Of a DNA stretch of 25,277 bases, positions 7,172 to 13,565 are shown in pieces. The stretch's first letter is position 1. The number at the start of each line of letters is the position of its first letter. The DNA is taken from IMG/VR virus record IMGVR_UViG_3300045738_000348, positions 1 through 25,277 of that record; one strand, written 5' to 3'. Below the pieces are notes generated by a model. It was given only the letters and a program-made list of their open reading frames with translations. It was not told where the DNA came from and made no database searches. Made by a program: the position numbers and the translations under genes. This DNA comes from a virus.

Positions 7172-7287
7172 ATCAGATAGAGTAGGTTTTAAGATACTGG
7201 ACTACCTAGGTAACCAGTTCCGTACCTACATCTTGGTTAGCAGCACAAATAGTGCCCCAAGGTTTTAATTTAAACTATCTATCTGAT
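7172..7287 (-). ncRNA. candidate structured RNA between two tRNAs
   Basis: This 116-nt segment is closed by a perfect 10-bp inverted repeat (7172-7181 with 7278-7287, ATCAGATAGA). Inside are two nested hairpins. One has 7232-7236 paired with 7257-7261 (CTTGG/CCAAG) around GCAC/GTGC (7243-7246 with 7252-7255). The other has 7182-7187 paired with 7224-7229 (GTAGGT/ACCTAC) around ACTGG/CCAGT (7196-7200 with 7214-7218). The result is a three-way junction. Its 5' end is the base after the discriminator of tRNA-Leu, so tRNA 3' processing would generate it. No T-arm or anticodon is present, so it is not a normal tRNA. Small stable RNAs in the T4 tRNA cluster are a conceptual parallel. The pairing is visible in the sequence; function is unknown. 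Confidence 0.6.
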
Positions 7288-7360
7288 TGCCAGAGGTGGA
7301 AGTCGAATCCACAAACGCCAAATTTTAAGTTTGGTGGCTTTGCCGTTAGCCTACTCTGGC
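7288..7360 (-). tRNA. tRNA-Leu(TAA) with short variable arm
   Basis: All arms pair: acceptor GCCAGAG/CTCTGGC, D-arm GGCT/AGCC, anticodon stem CCAAA/TTTGG with loop CTTAAAA (U33 present, anticodon TAA), T-arm GTGGA-TTCGACT-TCCAC, discriminator A. No CCA is encoded. A TAA anticodon reads the leucine codon UUA, which should be common in this AT-rich genome. Leucine tRNAs normally carry a long class II variable arm, but here the variable region is only five bases. The gene is 11 bases downstream of a zinc-ribbon gene and directly abuts the structured segment 7172-7287. Confidence 0.88.
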
Positions 7361-7371
7361 TTATAAACAAA

Positions 7372-7614
7372 TTACGTATGCTTAATTCTCCTTCTCCCTT
7401 TTCTTTTAAGCACACTGCCGCCACTTTCCATCCTTGACATGTATTCTACATTGATTGCAGCGTTCGTCTCTTCGGCTGGCTTTAATGGCTCAAAGAATCC
7501 ACAACCACACCAAGGACAGCGAATTTTCTTGCTACCCATAAGCTCCCCTGGAAAGAAAAATAGTTTTTTCTTGCAGTCATAACAGATGTGAGCTTGTTTT
7601 CCAGTAGTACCCAT
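7372..7614 (-). CDS. zinc-ribbon protein, 80 aa
   Basis: C11/C14 (CYDC) and C33/C36 (CPWC) form a classic zinc ribbon with an aromatic linker (KLFFFPGELMG). The C-terminus is strongly basic (LKRKGRRRIKHT), which favours binding of RNA or DNA. The start has an extended ribosome binding site (AAGGAGAAGGTGA). The gene lies between two candidate structured-RNA segments upstream and the tRNA-Leu gene downstream, so an RNA-related role is an attractive but untested idea. Confidence 0.72.
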   Translation of the reverse strand: MGTTGKQAHICYDCKKKLFFFPGELMGSKKIRCPWCGCGFFEPLKPAEETNAAINVEYMSRMESGGSVLKRKGRRRIKHT

Positions 7615-7636
7615 TCACCTTCTCCTTTTAATTAAC

Positions 7637-7738
7637 GCCATCGGCCCGACTTGCACGTTCTGCTAGCTATAGAATTCGGTACTTGACCATGACGTCCGGA
7701 CGTCTACGTCAACTCTTAGAATCCTTCTAGACGATGGC
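7637..7738 (-). ncRNA. candidate structured RNA, 102 nt
   Basis: A 7-bp closing stem (7637-7643 with 7732-7738, GCCATCG/CGATGGC) bounds two good hairpins. The first is 7717-7721 with 7725-7729 (TAGAA/TTCTA, 3-nt loop). The second is two-part: 7683-7687 with 7708-7712 (TTGAC/GTCAA), a symmetric 3x3 internal loop, then 7691-7695 with 7700-7704 (GACGT/ACGTC) capped by CCGG. A third weak helix (TTCT/AGAA) is possible near 7660-7675. The segment has no convincing ORF and is more GC-rich than its surroundings. It lies between two zinc-finger genes and 5 bases from the next structured segment. There is no U-run, so a terminator is unlikely. Confidence 0.5.
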
Positions 7739-7743
7739 ATAAG

Positions 7744-7816
7744 ATAGCCAGCCTAGGTTTGCAAGTTATCAAGACCACTCGGCGAAAGTAGTATTAATAA
7801 GCCCTAGACTGGCTAT
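7744..7816 (-). ncRNA. candidate structured RNA, 73-nt long-stem element
   Basis: A continuous 14-bp stem (7744-7757 with 7803-7816; ATAGCCAGTCTAGG against CCTAGGCTGGCTAT, one G-U pair) closes a 45-nt internal region. That region can form a further 7-bp hairpin (ACTACTT against GAGTGGT, with G-U pairs) and a TTAT/ATAA helix. The length matches a tRNA, but no T-loop or anticodon arm is present. The stem starts 3 bases after the stop codon of the upstream zinc-finger gene. There is no downstream U-run, arguing against a terminator. It may be a processed small RNA, an RNase site or a regulatory element. Confidence 0.5.
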
Positions 7817-7819
7817 GTA

Positions 7820-8206
7820 TTATATAACTACAACCATATTAATATGGGTTCTACAATTTGGGCAATCAATTCCAACTGACTGCATAGAAGGTGTTGGATT
7901 AGAGATTCTATTATTCAAGTCTCCAAATTCTGTTTGAACATGGATAGTTTCAACTGAAACTTCTTCCTCCTTTTTTTCTTGATACTTAGGCATCCATAGA
8001 GCAGGATTCGCTCTAATAAATGTTTTCAAATGGATATGGAATCCTGTATCATCATCTTGTAATCCTAAAAGCTCCGAATGTTTTCTTGTCGCATGGCTTC
8101 CAATACCTTGATTACTAAAACAAATTGCCCCACAAAGTTTACATTCCCAGGGCGTCTCAAACATTGCTGATTTTCTTTTTTTGTACTCCCTCTTTTCTTC
8201 TGGCAT
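7820..8206 (-). CDS. C2H2 zinc-finger protein, 128 aa
   Basis: A basic N-terminus (REYKKRKSAMF) precedes a C2H2-like finger: C22-x2-C25 followed by H38-x4-H43 (SHATRKH). A second knuckle, CPNC, sits near the C-terminus before a hydrophobic end. The pattern suggests a sequence-specific nucleic-acid-binding protein, perhaps a phage regulator. The ribosome binding site AGGAGA is well placed. It is the first gene after the strong promoter at 8370-8398, with a leader of roughly 150 nt, and therefore the likely first product of that transcript. Confidence 0.7.
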   Translation of the reverse strand: MPEEKREYKKRKSAMFETPWECKLCGAICFSNQGIGSHATRKHSELLGLQDDDTGFHIHLKTFIRANPALWMPKYQEKKEEEVSVETIHVQTEFGDLNNRISNPTPSMQSVGIDCPNCRTHINMVVVI

Positions 8207-8369
8207 TTCTATCTCCTAAAATTATTGTCCTTTCTAAATTAAAGTGGTAAGGATAAGATAATCCTTTCAGAGGCTTCTACGAAGCTCCCGCACACAATAA
8301 TTCTAAATTTCTATTTCTTCAATTCTCCATTTTTCTACCACTGTCTATTTGTCCATCCACAAGAAGGGA

Positions 8370-8398
8370 ATTGTACCACAAAGCCAAGCCACTGTCAA
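8370..8398 (-). promoter_or_regulatory. sigma70 promoter, near consensus
   Basis: On the minus strand a perfect -35 box TTGACA (8393-8398) is followed after exactly 17 bases by TACAAT (8370-8375), preceded by TGG, which gives an extended -10. Transcription would begin near 8363 and proceed toward the zinc-finger genes, structured RNAs and tRNAs. It lies in a non-coding region. This is the clearest promoter in the window and implies use of host RNA polymerase for this transcript. Confidence 0.8.
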
Positions 8399-8604
8399 CC
8401 CACGTTCTGACAGATTCTCAGGAGCGAGTTATCGGACCAAGGGCCATCGATCGAGGGCTGGACTGATTCCCCATAGATAGGAACTAGAAGCCAGCAGCGG
8501 GGGCGTCAGAGGCTATGGCTGGCCACCATGAAGGCACATTCACTGACCGCCACCAGCTTCATGGAGACAATGATAATATCGATAGGATATGTCGTAATTA
8601 AGAG
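8399..8604 (-). other. GC-rich non-coding stretch with inverted repeats
   Basis: The 206 bases between the promoter and the stop of the 262-aa gene hold no convincing ORF. Hand counts give about 57% G+C in 8401-8520, well above the surrounding genes. Inverted repeats are present: CCATGAAG/CTTCATGG (8526-8533 with 8557-8564), GCCAGC/GCTGGC and CCATAG/CTATGG around 8480-8525. CTGTCA/TGACAG (8392-8397 with 8408-8413) overlaps the -35 box. No U-run follows any of these. It could be a 3' structured RNA of the upstream transcript, a regulatory region or an origin. Confidence 0.4.
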
Positions 8605-9393
8605 TTATTTATCTGGAGCCCAATTAGGTGTAAGGAAATTTGGTCTATCATCTTTTACTCTTGGGTAAAACCATAAATTAGTAGTGACTCTAGATATTTT
8701 CTTTATGAATTCTTTATCGTTTAAGTAAGCCAAGTATAGGCCCGTCCAAAATGGACTTAAAAGTTTTGCAATAGAAAAATAATTATGTCTTTCTGTTATT
8801 GCTTGATTTATATTTCCCAACTTCTTAAAATTATAGGTCGTATGATCTAAAGTTATTTTCTGAGGTGTATTAGATAAGATGATCTCTGGAGCAGTAAACA
8901 CACTGGGGTATATTGCTACTGGTACTTTACACTCCTTCCAAGGTTGAGCAGCTTCATTAAGTTTAAATACCTCACTTTGTGTATGGTACTTAAAAAAACC
9001 AGTAATACCGTAGGGCTCCATATCAAGAGCTATTGACCCCCACTTGTTGGCCTTTTTAACCATAGCCTCATGATTCTTTTTGTCAAACAACCATCGTCTA
9101 GGATGTTTATTAACTTTAGTATGGGTAAATCTTAAACCTGGAATATAATCCCAACCCATTTCTTCGGCAAAGTCTTTCCATTTATTATGATGTTGTTCAC
9201 TATCAGTAGGAACACCTTTAACCTTATGGGTATGTTCGGCATAAACATTAATAATACCTGTAATCTGTGTTTTTAAATGTGGATGCTTTCTAAGATTTCT
9301 ACCATACCACCACTCTAAATGGGATGGATGAGTCCATAACCATCGTTTGGTTTGAATAGTAGGAACTCTAGTGGGTCGTCTTCTTGTCGGCAT
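8605..9393 (-). CDS. uncharacterised protein, 262 aa, possible TIM-barrel enzyme
   Basis: Not recognised with certainty. The N-terminus is basic (MPTRRRPTRVP) and Trp-rich. The middle has alternating strand and helix segments with SIALDMEPYG (about residues 118-127) and VPVAIYPSVF. The 'LDMEPYG' placement recalls catalytic strands of glycoside-hydrolase-like TIM barrels. As the last gene of the structural half it might be a lytic or carbohydrate-active enzyme, but no family signature proves it. AAGGA lies seven bases before the ATG. Confidence 0.6.
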   Translation of the reverse strand: MPTRRRPTRVPTIQTKRWLWTHPSHLEWWYGRNLRKHPHLKTQITGIINVYAEHTHKVKGVPTDSEQHHNKWKDFAEEMGWDYIPGLRFTHTKVNKHPRRWLFDKKNHEAMVKKANKWGSIALDMEPYGITGFFKYHTQSEVFKLNEAAQPWKECKVPVAIYPSVFTAPEIILSNTPQKITLDHTTYNFKKLGNINQAITERHNYFSIAKLLSPFWTGLYLAYLNDKEFIKKISRVTTNLWFYPRVKDDRPNFLTPNWAPDK

Positions 9394-9429
9394 AGTTTTA
9401 TCCTTAAAGGAAAATTAGGGTCAAATTTT

Positions 9430-10116
9430 TTACATTTCATTCGTCCAAAGACCTACATGCCCAATAACATTCCATGTTCCAGCAACAGCACAAATTACAT
9501 GAAGAGTCTCCCCAATAACTCCATTAACATTTTCTAGATATTTACCACCACCAGTAGTTGCCGGAGTATCTGCCGGTGTAGTAATTGTTTCTGAACCATC
9601 AGGATCTACTCTTAAAATTTCTGCGGCACCAACAGCAAAGTAATATTGTAATCCAACAGTAGCAACAGGAAGTGTACCCGTTATTGTACCACTTGCCCCT
9701 GTATTAGTAAATAATGTTCCGTTGTCTTGTATTTCTATATTAAAATTAGCTGTTTTAGCAGATACATTAAATAAAGGAATCTTAAGATTTATCCAATTCG
9801 TGCCATCAAAAAGTAAATGTTTTTCATCATCTTGAATATAGGCCGTCATCCCTTCTTCAGCAACTATAAACTTCCAACCCTGGTCATAATATGCTATTTG
9901 GTTATCTTTAGAATTAAAGACACCAGTAGTTCCACTACCAGCTACAAGCCAAACATCCCCATTTGCTGGACTACCTAGCCCACTCCCGACATCAATACCT
10001 AATACTGATAACATTACAGTAGCATCAATAGTTCGTAATGCTGTATTAAAAAGGTTCTCACCACCGGATTGTCCTACTACCATTTCGGTAATATTTAGCC
10101 GTAATGTTACTGCCAT
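9430..10116 (-). CDS. DUF2793-like tail/fibre protein, 228 aa
   Basis: Residues about 40-110 show the DUF2793-like pattern: SPANGDVWLVAGSGTTG, NQIAYYDQGWKFIVAEEG, then HLLFDGTNWINL. The C-terminal half is a separate beta-rich domain (GTLPVATVGLQYYF... IGETLHVICAVAGTWNVIG) that resembles the small beta domain seen in the DUF2460 protein and the 111-aa protein. Such domains occur in phage tail fibres and tip-associated proteins. The gene lies just after the intrinsic terminator, so its expression needs read-through or its own start signal. AGGA is found eight bases before the ATG. Confidence 0.65.
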   Translation of the reverse strand: MAVTLRLNITEMVVGQSGGENLFNTALRTIDATVMLSVLGIDVGSGLGSPANGDVWLVAGSGTTGVFNSKDNQIAYYDQGWKFIVAEEGMTAYIQDDEKHLLFDGTNWINLKIPLFNVSAKTANFNIEIQDNGTLFTNTGASGTITGTLPVATVGLQYYFAVGAAEILRVDPDGSETITTPADTPATTGGGKYLENVNGVIGETLHVICAVAGTWNVIGHVGLWTNEM

Positions 10117-10130
10117 TTAATTATTCCTAA

Positions 10131-10178
10131 ATAAAAAAGCCCCTCTACCCTAAGTGTAAAGTCTTAGAGCAGAAGGGC
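10131..10178 (-). terminator. strong intrinsic terminator of tail operon
   Basis: On the minus strand a 16-bp stem (10163-10178 with 10139-10154, including a few G-U pairs) with an 8-nt loop is followed directly by TTTTTTATTT. It lies 26 bases past the stop of the TipJ-like gene, where the tail operon would be expected to end. The loop and U-run fit a rho-independent terminator well. Confidence 0.88.
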
Positions 10179-10203
10179 CTTAATACTATTATGGGTCAAA
10201 TTT

Positions 10204-12945
10204 TTACGTTACCGTAATGGAGGTACTTCCTGAACCCAATGCCACAAGAGTACCTTGGTGAAAAACTTGGACTTTAACTGAACTTGCTCCTTCCCCATGC
10301 TGTGCCGCAGTAGCTGTTGCAGTTCTTGCGGGGCCAACTACATCCGTTTCAGTAAACTTTAAAACATCTGACCCATCTCTATACTCTACTGTATAAAGTT
10401 CATCCCCAAATTCATTGGCGGGGAACGGTTGGCTACCGAATTGCTTCCATCTTTTTGTAGTAACCCTCTCCCATGTAACTGTTATATCATTAGAACCATT
10501 CCTTGTTCCTTCCACTTGTGCTGGAGCGAATGGCGTAGCTGCTCCTGCATTGAATGTATGAGTATGTAATGGTACATCAGCTAAAGCAGCTCTTACACTA
10601 ATGGCCTTCATCCCTAACGTAGAACTTATAAGATCGGAAGAAATACCATAGTATGCTATGTTGCCAGTTTTAAGGGGTATGAATCTATCAAACAAAGCAT
10701 GAGTTGTAGTCTTTGATTGTGTTCCTCGCAAACCTCTAAGCAGACCAGAAAGTGTGTAAGTTCCATCCTCCTGTAGAAATGCAGAAGAAAAAGCAATAAT
10801 CTCATCACCTAGCAATGCAATGTTTTGACCCTCAAGAACTTGTAATCTTGTTATTGTTGTTAGTTGCCCATTGAATAGGACTATAGCTACTGTATTGGTA
10901 ATATCCCATGTTTCAGTATCGCCATCCGCTAAAACTCCACCAGCCCCTTCACCTACAACAGATATACCCATTATAGATTCATTAGGTACATCAATAGCTA
11001 AGGATAGCCCACTATCTGTGATATCAGTCGTTCCTATATAAAGTTGCCCACCTTGCCATCCTCCCAATCTATCATAATCAGTTAGAGCAAAATAGGCCCC
11101 AGATGTATTGACATGGGAATTGGAAAGGGGGGCAATATCTATGAATCCTATAGCTATAAGTGAATCACCACTAGGATCTTGATCTACTGGACCAATATCT
11201 ACTTCATCAACAGTTGGAGAGAAATTAAGCGACTCTATAGACTCTATCACACCTAAACATTCAAGTCTATAGTCATGCCCTCTTTTTATCTCTGTTACTA
11301 TTATGCGAAACTTATTACCACCGGATGTAACAGTCACTATTTCAGTTTCATTGAGAGTTAGCCTACTAGGTGGAAGAGTAAATGAAACTGATTGGCGATT
11401 TATCCAAGCACCCCATAAAAACCGTGAAGCTATTTCACTAGCCTTCGCAGTCGTCATGGTAATAGGGAAATCAAGAGTGAAAGATGTATCTACAGTTGCA
11501 TTGACGCGTCTCTCCTGATGATTACCTTTCTGCATAGAATTTGTAAGATCTAAATAATTTACATTAACAGTTTTAGGTAGATTAAAACTAGCAACATCAG
11601 TGATATCTAATGCTCTAGGGGCATCCCCATCTGTTGAATGAGCAGCTAGTTCAGTAGCAACTAGAGGAATGACAGTAGCATTTTCTCTATGCTTAAATGT
11701 TAATTTTCCATCAACTTCAAATGCCACTAGATTGAATGCTTGTATCAATGGCTGTATGGCATTCATCATAGCCGTTGGGCCGAAGATAGTATACCCATTT
11801 ATGTTAGTATCTTGTATATCACTTACATCTATATTTCTAGCAGGTATGCCCCCTCTTTCTAGAAGAGTGCTAATAGTATCCCCAAGTGTCTGAGTAGTAG
11901 CTTTTTCCACTAAAAACTCTAGACGTGGAACACGATCATTGAATGCATCTAGCTTTAGATTGTCAAAATATACATAAGCTGTATGCCTATAAGCCGGAGA
12001 TATTCTAAGAGGAAATAAACTTTCTGGTAATCTACTGGCTTCTAAGAAAATATTTTGACCCTGACTATCATCACCTTTGTAGATAGTTATAGCGTCGGCA
12101 GTCTTACCTACTCTGAAGAAGTTAAATCCTGGAACTTGTGAGAAAGATTGAACTATTGTTACAGTCGCACCTTCAGCTTCCGTAACAGTAAGCCCTACTA
12201 ATAATGACCAAATATCTAAAAATGTAATATTGGCATCAGTAGGATCAACGTGTGCTCTTCTAACTACACCAGCTATAAGATTATTTCCAGCATTAGCAAA
12301 ACCTGAAATATCAATTAACGAGGGAGTAGTCCATTCAGTAAGATCAATAGAATTAGTACTAGACTTTAATCTTAAAAGTATGGGAAGAAACCCACCAAAT
12401 CCTAATACTTTTTCTACAGATAAAGTAGTTCCAGTCTGTTCAGGCCGAGCATCAATATGTCTCCAGATAGGAACCCCATCAGCCCAAATCTTTCTGACAT
12501 TACTAATCTCGCCCTCGCCTACAGCGATTGCTAGATCCATCGAATAATTATATGTGGTTAATTCTTGATAGTCCCCAGAACTAATTCCACTGGTATCTAT
12601 CTCTTCAACTAACTTTTTTTCTTTTAACTTTGAAGCGTATATAATAGTGCCAGCTAATCGATTAGATGGGCCAAACGATAGAGGTATAGGAGCACCTTCG
12701 GAAGTAAATCCAAGAGGTATCTCCCCTATTCTACGACCTTCTACTTTTGATACATTAGGGAAGGCATAGCTAAGCCCTACTTGAATTCCTACAGCAATTA
12801 ACCCACTGCCAATAGCAGATCCAATGGCCGCAGCACCTACTGCTGGTCCAGCAGCAGATGCAGCGGCCGTAGAAGTAAACGCCTGAGTAGTAGCTTGAGC
12901 ACCTACTTGTGTAGCAGCTAATGTAAAAGAAGATCCTATACCCAT
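10204..12945 (-). CDS. TipJ/GTA gp15-like tail tip hub protein
   Basis: 913 aa. The N-terminal 65 residues are an Ala/Gly-rich hydrophobic segment, as in many tip-attachment proteins. Family hallmarks follow: LSFGPSNRLAGTIIYASKL, later SPAYRHTAYVYFDNLKLDAF with NDRVPRLEFLVEK, and a C-terminal beta-rich, fibronectin-like region. The protein would form the central hub at the tail tip, like lambda J and GTA gp15. Position after DUF2163 and NlpC/P60 genes is the conserved order. It is shorter than typical GTA gp15, which may reflect a missing C-terminal part. The ATG lies six bases after the previous stop, with a weak ribosome binding site. Confidence 0.88.
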   Translation of the reverse strand: MGIGSSFTLAATQVGAQATTQAFTSTAAASAAGPAVGAAAIGSAIGSGLIAVGIQVGLSYAFPNVSKVEGRRIGEIPLGFTSEGAPIPLSFGPSNRLAGTIIYASKLKEKKLVEEIDTSGISSGDYQELTTYNYSMDLAIAVGEGEISNVRKIWADGVPIWRHIDARPEQTGTTLSVEKVLGFGGFLPILLRLKSSTNSIDLTEWTTPSLIDISGFANAGNNLIAGVVRRAHVDPTDANITFLDIWSLLVGLTVTEAEGATVTIVQSFSQVPGFNFFRVGKTADAITIYKGDDSQGQNIFLEASRLPESLFPLRISPAYRHTAYVYFDNLKLDAFNDRVPRLEFLVEKATTQTLGDTISTLLERGGIPARNIDVSDIQDTNINGYTIFGPTAMMNAIQPLIQAFNLVAFEVDGKLTFKHRENATVIPLVATELAAHSTDGDAPRALDITDVASFNLPKTVNVNYLDLTNSMQKGNHQERRVNATVDTSFTLDFPITMTTAKASEIASRFLWGAWINRQSVSFTLPPSRLTLNETEIVTVTSGGNKFRIIVTEIKRGHDYRLECLGVIESIESLNFSPTVDEVDIGPVDQDPSGDSLIAIGFIDIAPLSNSHVNTSGAYFALTDYDRLGGWQGGQLYIGTTDITDSGLSLAIDVPNESIMGISVVGEGAGGVLADGDTETWDITNTVAIVLFNGQLTTITRLQVLEGQNIALLGDEIIAFSSAFLQEDGTYTLSGLLRGLRGTQSKTTTHALFDRFIPLKTGNIAYYGISSDLISSTLGMKAISVRAALADVPLHTHTFNAGAATPFAPAQVEGTRNGSNDITVTWERVTTKRWKQFGSQPFPANEFGDELYTVEYRDGSDVLKFTETDVVGPARTATATAAQHGEGASSVKVQVFHQGTLVALGSGSTSITVT

Positions 12946-12951
12946 CGTATA

Positions 12952-13146
12952 TTACCAATCATTCTCAGATTGACTCATATCTCGTAATGTACTATCAGAT
13001 CTTTTGAAGTTCGTATTTTGATCTAGAACACTATTGGTTTCATCATAATTTTGACTGTGTTGATAATAAGAACTAGAGCAAGAATTACACTTACCCTCTG
13101 AATCTATGAAGGTATGTAGATGGCATCTTTTACAATATCCTATCAT
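12952..13146 (-). CDS. small zinc-ribbon protein in tail operon
   Basis: 64 aa with C5, C8, C20 and C23 forming a tight zinc ribbon, followed by a polar Ser/Asn/Asp-rich tail without hydrophobic core. The ATG overlaps the stop of the NlpC/P60 gene (ATGA), and the TipJ-like gene begins six bases after its stop. A zinc ribbon between gp14- and gp15-like genes is not part of the standard GTA-type order. Function unknown; it could be an assembly factor. Confidence 0.65.
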   Translation of the reverse strand: MIGYCKRCHLHTFIDSEGKCNSCSSSYYQHSQNYDETNSVLDQNTNFKRSDSTLRDMSQSENDW

Positions 13147-13565
13147 ATAACCCCCGGATATTTATAGAAAGCAACTATTCTTGTTACCCACTTCGGTGAC
13201 CAATGTTCTTCTATTGCTATTTTCAAGTGGCCATTAGTATGTACCATACCTATAGATGTTACTATACCTAAATGACTAGGCTCTTTTGTCTGTTGATCCC
13301 ACCACGATACAGCGATGGATCCAACTTCCCTCTTCTTTAATATTAAAAATTGTTCGTCCATATATTCTAATAGCGATAAATTCTTTGTTCTTCTACCATA
13401 TCGTTCAAAATCAGGATGAATAACTAATGGTATTTCTAATTCCTTAGCCACTCCTAAAATTATACCTACACAATCGATACCTAGATTCTTCACCCGTCCT
13501 AAATGATGGAATGGAGTTCCCACATAAGTTTTCGCTACTGATACTATATCTGATCCTGTTACCAC
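13143..13565 (-). CDS. NlpC/P60-family tail peptidase (GTA gp14-like)
   Basis: 140 aa with a GTG start overlapping the preceding stop (TAGTG). The NlpC/P60 catalytic cysteine is C32 in NLGIDCVGI, with the histidine H98 in EPSHLGIV and a polar region following (MVHTNGH). The N-terminal IVSVAKTYVGTPFHHLGR is the family opening. It would cut peptidoglycan cross-links at the tail tip during DNA entry. It sits between the DUF2163 and TipJ-like genes as in gene transfer agents. The catalytic residues are intact. Confidence 0.92.
   Translation of the reverse strand: MVTGSDIVSVAKTYVGTPFHHLGRVKNLGIDCVGIILGVAKELEIPLVIHPDFERYGRRTKNLSLLEYMDEQFLILKKREVGSIAVSWWDQQTKEPSHLGIVTSIGMVHTNGHLKIAIEEHWSPKWVTRIVAFYKYPGVI

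Noticed and set aside
7744-7816. A fourth tRNA
   Set aside because: Length fits, but there is no T-arm, anticodon arm or discriminator pattern; a 14-bp continuous stem is not tRNA-like.
7744-7816. Intrinsic terminator
   Set aside because: No run of U follows the stem on the minus strand, and genes continue downstream.
9395-9430. Promoter (TTGACC ... TAAAAC) before the 262-aa gene
   Set aside because: The -10 match is poor and the start would fall on the ATG, which has its own ribosome binding site; the TTGACC is part of a short repeat.
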